Positions 57,025 to 64,000 of a DNA stretch of 64,000 nucleotides are shown piece after piece. The notes below the pieces were generated by a model. It did no database searches, was not told the DNA's origin, and saw only the letters and a program-made list of their open reading frames with translations. The position numbers and the translations under genes were made by a program. Location: contig NW_025335268.1 of NCBI RefSeq assembly GCF_004798865.1, positions 93,917,136-93,981,135 on the forward strand, in the 5' to 3' direction. Source of the DNA: Varanus komodoensis. Lineage: Eukaryota; Chordata; Lepidosauria; Squamata; Varanidae. Positions within the stretch are counted from its first letter, which is position 1; each line of letters opens with the position of its first letter.

Positions 57025-57240
57025 AGGGAGGTATAATGGTTAGAGTACTGGAATGGGGCTCTGGAGACCAGGTTTCTAGTCCCCACTTCTATGAAGTTTG
57101 AGCCAGTTACTGACTCTTACCTTAACCTACCTCACAAGATTGTTTTGAGAATAAATCAAAGAGGAGTAGGATCATGCAATCTGTCTTGGGTTTCTTTCAA
57201 GAGAAAAAGGGTAAGATATATATTTAATGTAAACATAAAT
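57025..57240 (+). mobile_element. tRNA-derived SINE (Sauria type)
   Basis: GGTATAATGGTTAGAGTACT, then AGGTTTCTAGTCCCCAC and AACCTACCTCACAAGATTGT, with tail AAAAAGGGTAAGATATATAT. It faces the copy at 56360-56592, about 430 bp away in the opposite orientation. Confidence 0.88.
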
Positions 57241-58269
57241 ATAAAACATGAGCAGCAAATGAAAAGCTAAGCGAAAGCCTCTGATGGCATAAGCTAATAA
57301 TATTTCAGCCAGCTTTTAAAATTGTGTATATGCTACTTTTAAGTTCCAGTCCACAAGCCAATAGAGTATTTTGATTTGAGCCAGTTTAATCACCTTGATC
57401 CGGACCGTAACAAAATCTGGCCAGTCTAAAATGTTCCAGTGTAGACTAAAGGGGATTAGATGAATAGTCATAATGGCAATATACGATCTTCAGCATCGGG
57501 GCAGTGCAGTTCTGCATACAGGATGCTGAGAACATGTGGAAGGCTGTGGTGCACCACGTCCTGCTTGTGGATTTCCCACTGGCATCTGGCTGGCCGCTGT
57601 GGAAACCGAATGCGGGGCAGATGCTCTCGTCAGTTCTAGCAGATTTTTTGTGCCATTAGACTGAGCACGAGTCAAACTTCCACCTGTCTTATGCTGCTCC
57701 CTCCGACTGCGTCACTTGGGACAGAAGAAATGCTTTCACAGCCATGCCTCACTGAAGCAGTCAGCGTGGCCCATCTGACCCGACCTGTGCCTGCATTGCC
57801 TTTTGCCTGTTTCGCCCCTGAGATCGAAGTTCTTGCAATATTTGCAGGGAGTGAGAATAGACTTTTCCCCAGACTGGCTAGAGACCTGGGCCAGGCACAG
57901 ACTCTCCACCCAGCCTATTTCCTAGAGTCGTTGCAAGGATAAGACTGAGAGGAAAAGGAGAATTATGTGGGGAGCGGCACTGCTGCATGTGGAGAGGAGA
58001 ATTAACCTTTCCCTCTCCAGCTGTAATGCTTGAAAATTGCCTCCTCTTTGACAATTAAGCATGGAACAATTCCCATTGGCACCATTCAAGTCTCTATGGA
58101 AGTGAGTGATTTGGGGCTGGGGCACTATAGGGCCCAGGGCTAGCAATGCCCCCGTTTCCAAACCTTTAATCATCCTAGCTGCCCTCCTCTGAACTTACTC
58201 CAGTTCATTTGCACGGTCCTTGTGCAGAACTGGACACTGTACTCCAGATGCAAGCTGAAGAGTACAGAG

Positions 58270-58780
58270 TTGTTGACATGTGTCATCAAGCGATTTCCAA
58301 TTTAGGGCAAATGCATGAATGAGAAACCTCCAGACTGCCCTATCCGTGACAACCCTGTTCAGTTTCTGTAAATTCAGGGCTGTAGCTTCCTTTATGGAGT
58401 CAATCCATCTTGTATTTGGTCTTCCTTTTCTTTTCTGCCTTCTAATTTCCCTAGCATGTTTTCTCCATTGAGTTTTGTCTTCTCATGGTATACCCAAAGT
58501 ATGACAGCCTCAGCTTTGTTGCTTTTGCTTCTACGGAGAGCTTGGCTTGACTTCATTTAGGGCCCACTTGTTCATCTGGCAGTCCAGAAAGCTCTCTCAA
58601 AGCTCTCCTCCAGCATGATGTTTTGAATGCATCGATTTTCTTTCTGTCAGTTTTCTTCACTGTCCAGCTTTCACCCCCATGCACAGTGATCAGGAATACA
58701 ACAGTGTAGATGATCTTGGCCGTGGTCTCCAGTGAAACATCCTTAACAACTGAGTGCAAAGTAGAGTATAACAAAAGCCT
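58270..58780 (-). mobile_element. RTE-type LINE 3' fragment (minus)
   Basis: The minus frame reads VSLETTAKIIYTVVFLITVH, then GGESWTVKKTDRKKIDAFKT and SCWRRALRELSG, an RTE polymerase C-terminal zone. The following part on the minus strand is broken by frameshifts. The plus-strand start GTCATCAAGCGATTTCCAAT is the same repeat end as at 34313. Confidence 0.87.
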
Positions 58781-60737
58781 TTTTGGTAAAATGCTTCACC
58801 CTGGGTTCTCCCAGTGCATGATGGGGATGAGAGCAGGGCTACAAAACTAGTCCCACTCTTCGGCATGCATGCATACAAGGTGCAGAGTGAAACCATTCAC
58901 ATGCACATCTGTATGAAGGAAAGCTTCCCCATCACCGGGAACTTTGATTGCACAAAGTTTCTGATCCTATATTCCTGATGCTGTGCCTTGACGGTAGAGC
59001 TGGGGCTAATTGGTGCAATTCACTCATGCTGGGAGGATTAATAATTTCCTGTGGTCTCAGCACTAGAAAAGACGCATCTCCCAACTTTTTAAACACATAA
59101 TCCTTATTTTCTAAAGTGAAACTGAAACTGAGCATGCCGAAAGGAAAGAATCAAACCAGTTACTAGCATACCAGTGATCCTCTGCCTTGGTACTCCACCA
59201 GCAGCTATTACAGGGTATCTGATAAGGAAACAATTGGGAGGGGATGCATGAATGGAAGAAGGGAATGAACTCAGCTCACCCGTGCAGTGCAGACGCGGTG
59301 ATCATTTCCAGCCGCTTGTATTCCAGTCCCAGCAGCTGCAGCTGATTAGGGGCAATCCCTGCCCTCCCCAGACGCGAATGCAGTTACATAAGGCTCTTAT
59401 GCAGGCTGCTTCGTAATCTCCCCAAAGCCCCTGTTAAGTTTAAGGATACTCGGTCACAATGTGTGCTGCCCTTTTTGGCAACAACACTGAGTTTTAAGAA
59501 GCACAATAGGTGCCTTCCGAAGAAAAGTTAATGAAGAAAAACCTTCCCGCTTTCGCCACAGGAACAGACAGTGTTGGCGGTGTTTTGCGGTTTGAAGCTT
59601 GCAGTCGCTTGATTAAAGATCAGTGATGTCAGCAGACCTTTGGGCCTTGAAAGGGGCCCAGAAAAAGGTGGCTTGGCTGTGCTAGACAGAAAGCAGAACC
59701 ACTGTTCGCACAGCATCATTGTCTTGCTGCACTGGAGGGGGGCATGAGATAGCTGTGACTCGCTGCTACATTTGCCTTCCTGCTTTAACCTCTGGTGCTG
59801 CCTTGTTGCAGAATGGCAAATGGAAGAGCTGCCTATTCACGTAGAAAGGAGAACACCCTGTCCCTTTGGCTGCAGCCTTAGGAAAGGGTTAGCGATCAAG
59901 AGAGGAGTAAGGCAGGCAGGCTGGTGTCTGGAAGCTCATGTCCTCATGCAGTAAGTTGAACCGGTGAGGCAAGGCAGGGTCCAGAGGTTATGAGAAGCCA
60001 GAGAACCAAGGTGCTCCTAGGGGCAGGCACAAGAAAGCAAAGTTTATGGGGGAAAGTCTCTTTGCAATGCCTCTCAGTATCTCTAGGGAAATACCCTCCA
60101 GATGTGGGGAACTACAACCTTGGATGTGTGAATCCTAGCTTCAGATGCTAGGCAAACCTCTCCTTTTCCTTGACATCTTGACCCATTTTGAAGGAAGGGG
60201 CAGAGTGGGAACAAAGCGTTCTGTGCCTACGCATAGTGCTCATCTCCCTTCTCATCAAGACATAATTCATAGCCTGAAGTGATATATGAACATGCAGCCA
60301 CAGTCCATATGTCTCCTTGGGGGCACAGACTAGGTTGCGGAAGGTGGAAAACCCTTCAACTATTTGCAAAGCATTTGTCAGTCTGTGCCAGCTCAAAGAG
60401 GCAAAATTATTATAGTGCCCCATACAACTTCCTAGCTTTTACCTTACCTGTAACCAGAGCCAAGCTATTCTGGGTTAAAAGAAGCCTTTTACAAAATAAT
60501 GTGTATCTCTCTTTCTGGCTTGTCCCTCAGAAAACAAACGAGGCTTGCAACTTCACCAGCCATGTGTGCAAATTAAACCAGAAGCCATTGGACCAGGGTA
60601 GGCAACTTTACTGGTCCCAGAGACTTATCTGGCAACTTGAGGAAGTGACCTGGGCACCACCACAAAATGGTCTTGGTACCAGTGAAAAGCACTGGCTTGC
60701 TGCTTCCTCGGTACAGGTTGAAAATATTGGCTTGTAG

Positions 60738-60760
60738 TTTCCTTCCTTCCTTCCTTCCTT
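60738..60760. repeat. (TTCC)n microsatellite
   Basis: Five to six TTCC units. Confidence 0.9.
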
Positions 60761-61736
60761 CGTATGGCCCAGAGATGTTTATGGAAAAAAAAGAAGATGG
60801 CAGCCACTAGGGGCCCTCAATTTCTTTTGAACTTATCTCAGCTATTATGAAATGTTGCTGCTGCTGCTAATATTATGTTTTTCATATTTATTTTTTTATT
60901 ATTAAGTAGGAGGAGTAGGGTACAAGAGGAGGCACCCTGACCCTCGCTTTGCTTACCCCTGCCATATATCACAGGAATGCAGACTGGTTGCACAATAAAT
61001 GCTTCATCTGGAAGCACCCAGAAGCTTAGTTATACCTGCAGCCCCCAGGCCTTTTGGGATCCAGGCTGCCGTCTCCATCTTCCTTTCTCGTAGAACTACT
61101 AGGGCCACCTCTGCCGCTTGCCCACTCACTCAGCACTGCCGCGTTGACAGGGCTGTGTTTGGATGGAGATAAGAAACAGGCAAGAAAGGACATGGAACAA
61201 AGCACCAAATGTTTCCACGATACATAACTGTGCATATTTGCAGCGAGAGCAATGTGGAATTTACTGCCGGGGGGTATAATAGCTGGATTTAGAAAAAGGG
61301 CAATAAGACTCAATGGAGGGTAGAAAGTTCACCAGAAAGTTATTTCCAGCGTAATATTTTGAGCAAATGTCCCCAAATGTCCCTTTCCACCCCATGTGGA
61401 AAGTCTTGCGTTAATGCTCACATTACTGTGGTAGTATAGCATTTCCACAAATAACGAGCATAAAATGACTGGAGAGGGAGCAATCTCAGAATGGCATCTA
61501 TGTAGGAGAAGCAAATTTTGGGTGGGAGAATGATCTGGGAAACTTATGGGGGTAGGGAGAGATGTTCATTCTTCCTGGTTGCTGGAATGTGAAAAAGCAA
61601 AGGACAGTGTTTTGGTATGGGCAGCTTTGGCCTCAAGGCTGCATGGATGAATGCCATAAGTGACACGCAAGGGGCCATCCCTGGAAATTATGGGTTTTGC
61701 TCATCCTGCCATTCTTCTCAGGGATTACTCCAAGGC

Positions 61737-62055
61737 AGGGGTGGGCAATTAATTTTCCTATGGGGCCACATGAGGAACTTTGACAGTTGTTAAGGGCCGG
61801 ACCAATACACTTACAGCTCTGCTCGATATAGATCTCTATAAAAACAGTAAATGAAACATTACGAAGATACAATGAAAATGTGGAGCACAGAACAACACTA
61901 TTTAATGAATATTCACAAAAACATTAACATTAACATTACATGAAAAGCAATAAATTCAATTCAATTGAGCAGATCCTTCAAAATAAAAGCCGTGCAGTTG
62001 CATTGCTTGCATCTATATTACGAAGATATATATTCGCGTTGACAGATGAAGGGCT
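61737..62055 (+). mobile_element. hAT-like element fragment
   Basis: It begins CAGGGGTGGGCAATTAATTT, a hAT (Charlie-like) terminal sequence, followed by GGGGCCACATGAGG and AAGGGCCGGACC. The interior is AT-rich with no coding capacity. No matching right end was found, so it is probably truncated. Confidence 0.6.
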
Positions 62056-62063
62056 TCTATTAG

Positions 62064-62590
62064 GGGAGCAGCCATAGCTCAGTGATGCAACCCAGTGAGA
62101 GCCCTTGGGTAAGCCATCCTGCCTGGACCTCCTCCCTCAGCCTCCCTTCTCGCCACCATTGCCACCAGCTGCTCTTGCTCCTCATCCTCTTTCTCGTCAT
62201 TCCTACCTCTTGTTGCTTGACTGGCAGCCAGCCAGGAAGCAGTAGGCAGGGCCATCTGCTGCTCTTCACCACCACTGCTGTCTGGTCAAGACAGAAAAGC
62301 AGGTGAACAAAGAAGCCGAGACGGTGAAGGGGAGGAGCAGCTCCCGGATGTTCTCAGCAGTGGCCCCTGCTGGCACGTGGACCCTTGGCAGGTGCTCAGC
62401 CATCCCAGGATACCAGTCCTGGGTGGAGCAGCTGCTTTGCATGCAGAAGGTCCCAGGTTCAATGTCCCAGATCTCCAGGCAGGACTAGAAAAGAACCCTG
62501 CTGAAACCCTGGAAAGCCACTGCCAGTTCATGTCACTCGTATTGGCTATATGGACCAAGGGTCAGTGGAAGTTGTGTTCCTATCTCCTGA
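62064..62590 (+). mobile_element. tRNA-derived SINE interrupted by a GC-rich insert
   Basis: The SINE head GCAGCCATAGCTCAGTGATG (62067-62086) is cut off near 62090. The body resumes near 62413 with AGCAGCTGCTTTGCATGCAG, then AAGGTCCCAGGTTCAATG and ends near TGGACCAAGGGTCAGTGG. The intervening about 320 bp are related to 54890-55215. The family is that of 46685-46872. Confidence 0.75.
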
Positions 62591-64000
62591 CCAATCAAAA
62601 GGCATTGGGCAGCTACTCTCTCTTTTTCTACGGAGTAGATTTTTGTAACCATTCCCAGAGTGTAGCTGTGCCAGTCTACTGCAGCAAGAACCACAAAGAG
62701 TCCTGCGGCAGCTTAAAGACTAGTGCATTTACTAACAGTGGTTGTCCATAATGCAGCTATTGTTGACACCAAACATCCTGGCACTAAATACACAGGTAGG
62801 TGTGATAAAAATCCATTTTTTCCTATTCAACCATTTTTTCCTATTCAACTAGGGATAGAATTAAACCTGTTGATGAACTGTAATTAAGCAGTCTTTCATG
62901 CCAGTCTCCTGTGAGGTTACTTCCCTCCATAATGTCCACTTTAAGATCTGGGGCATGATATCCTGGATGTGAAAAGACAAAAGTCATGGGAAAATATGCT
63001 AACACATTGAAGATGGTTGTGTCTACTCCCTCCTTAAAATTCTGGAAACAAAGTAGGGCATTTGCGTGATTATCAGGCTCATCTGGAAGCACCCCAAATA
63101 TCTGCTATTGAGCTACTCTATTGTATGCTCAGGGTACCTCTAAAGCTGGGAGTGAGCGGAGGTGATTGTCCTACTCTTGTTTGTCAGAAGAGTTGCAAAG
63201 TGTGTTGACTTAACTCAGCATTTAGATCCATTTATGCTTGGAAACAACAGACTGATTCTTGGTTTAGAAAGCTGGATCTAGAAACTTGAGGAGGGGCAGG
63301 ATTTGCCTGTGTTAGCTTCTTTCTCAGAATTGGAAGCCTGCCCATATGAATGAGCCTGAAATTCTTGCAGAGGCTTGAATCTTATCAGTCCAGTGCAGCT
63401 GAAACTGCAAAACAAATACCGTTTTAAAGGCCTCAAAAAGGGAGTTGAGCAATCTTCCATGGTAACCAGGCGAGGGGGTTATTTTTTGTCTTTTGAAATG
63501 CCATATTCCTGCACCTGTAGAATATGGCACTTGAATGTCAACATGCAACAAGCCACATACTGAAAGATGATGATTTTTCAGCGTGTATTATAGACTTCCC
63601 ATGACTTGCAAATCTATAGCCAGTTTAGAGAGTAAAGGTCTAAACTGCAAGATGCCAAATGTTTTCATAGAATGTTGAATGTTCAATTTATTCTAATATT
63701 TTGGGGATAATATCCTGTACTTTCCTTCATTTTGGTCACGAACATCCCAGCAACAAATATCTGCATAGCACAGTTTTTGCTTCAGGTGATTAGATTCTTC
63801 CTAAAGTTGTTACTAGCTCTCCACTTATCCATGTTGATGAGGCTCATCAAATGCATGTTGTTCTCTCACTACTCACGATTTCATCCCTGCTTCCTAAAGC
63901 AGCAGCAAATCCTTTAATCTCCAAAGTGAGGTGGACAGTTTGTTTTTAGCATATTTGTTAAACACTTCATAAAATGAATTTCTGTTGGAACTGCATACTT

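Larger units (their letters stand above)
45608..64000 (+). other. ENTPD1: Presumed ENTPD1 intron 1
   Basis: From the donor at 45608 to the window end I found no exon of ENTPD1 or any other gene. The stretch holds the repeats listed separately. Parts without recognised content include 45910-46680, 46880-47590, 48220-49830, 50020-51980, 53490-54890, 55220-56360, 58800-61730 and 62750-64000. Alternative ENTPD1 first exons could hide here; none can be supported from sequence. Confidence 0.55.

Noticed and set aside
36-64000. CRISPR arrays, prokaryotic operons or phage genes
   Set aside because: The tandem repeats are short and without unique spacers. The window is clearly vertebrate nuclear DNA.

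Overview
The window is vertebrate nuclear DNA, most likely from a squamate reptile. It has interrupted GT-AG genes, three CpG-island promoters and a dense mix of old retroposons typical of lizards and snakes: RTE/BovB, L2, CR1 and L1 LINEs, tRNA-derived SINEs of the Sauria type, hAT-like DNA elements and a DIRS element. No tools were run. Family names rest on recognisable protein or nucleotide patterns.

The locus matches human 10q24.1, where ALDH18A1, TCTN3 and ENTPD1 are neighbours. At the left, a CpG island (about 1.93-2.48 kb) holds a minus-strand untranslated exon with a strong GTAAGT donor. By synteny I read this as the ALDH18A1 promoter and first exon; its coding exons would lie off the left edge. 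From 3.24 to 9.16 kb lies a DIRS-type tyrosine-recombinase retrotransposon fossil with inverted ends and an internal complementary region. TCTN3 (tectonic-3, a ciliary transition-zone protein) fills 12.15-27.42 kb on the minus strand. All 14 coding exons can be placed with consistent splice phases and give 582 residues, against 607 in human. Its CpG promoter lies at about 27.42-27.60 kb.

The 27.6-45 kb stretch is intergenic and mostly degraded repeats: BovB/RTE, CR1, L2 and L1 pieces, SINEs and a (TC)n tract. A third CpG island (about 45.0-45.9 kb) carries a plus-strand TATA-like box and a short coding exon reading MDEPK before a GTAAGA donor. This fits exon 1 of ENTPD1 (human begins MEDTK). 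The rest of the window, 45.6-64 kb, would be ENTPD1 intron 1. It holds an L2 copy with a 338-codon open reverse-transcriptase frame, several SINEs, an RTE fragment, a short element with about 28-bp inverted ends and a hAT-like fragment.

Nothing here looks like an undescribed biological system. The most informative signals are the DIRS circle-junction architecture, a duplicated hAT-like element whose outer ends share one 8-bp target duplication, a 42-bp GC-rich tandem array in the ALDH18A1 island, and a repeat tail that seems to supply the TCTN3 polyadenylation signal.
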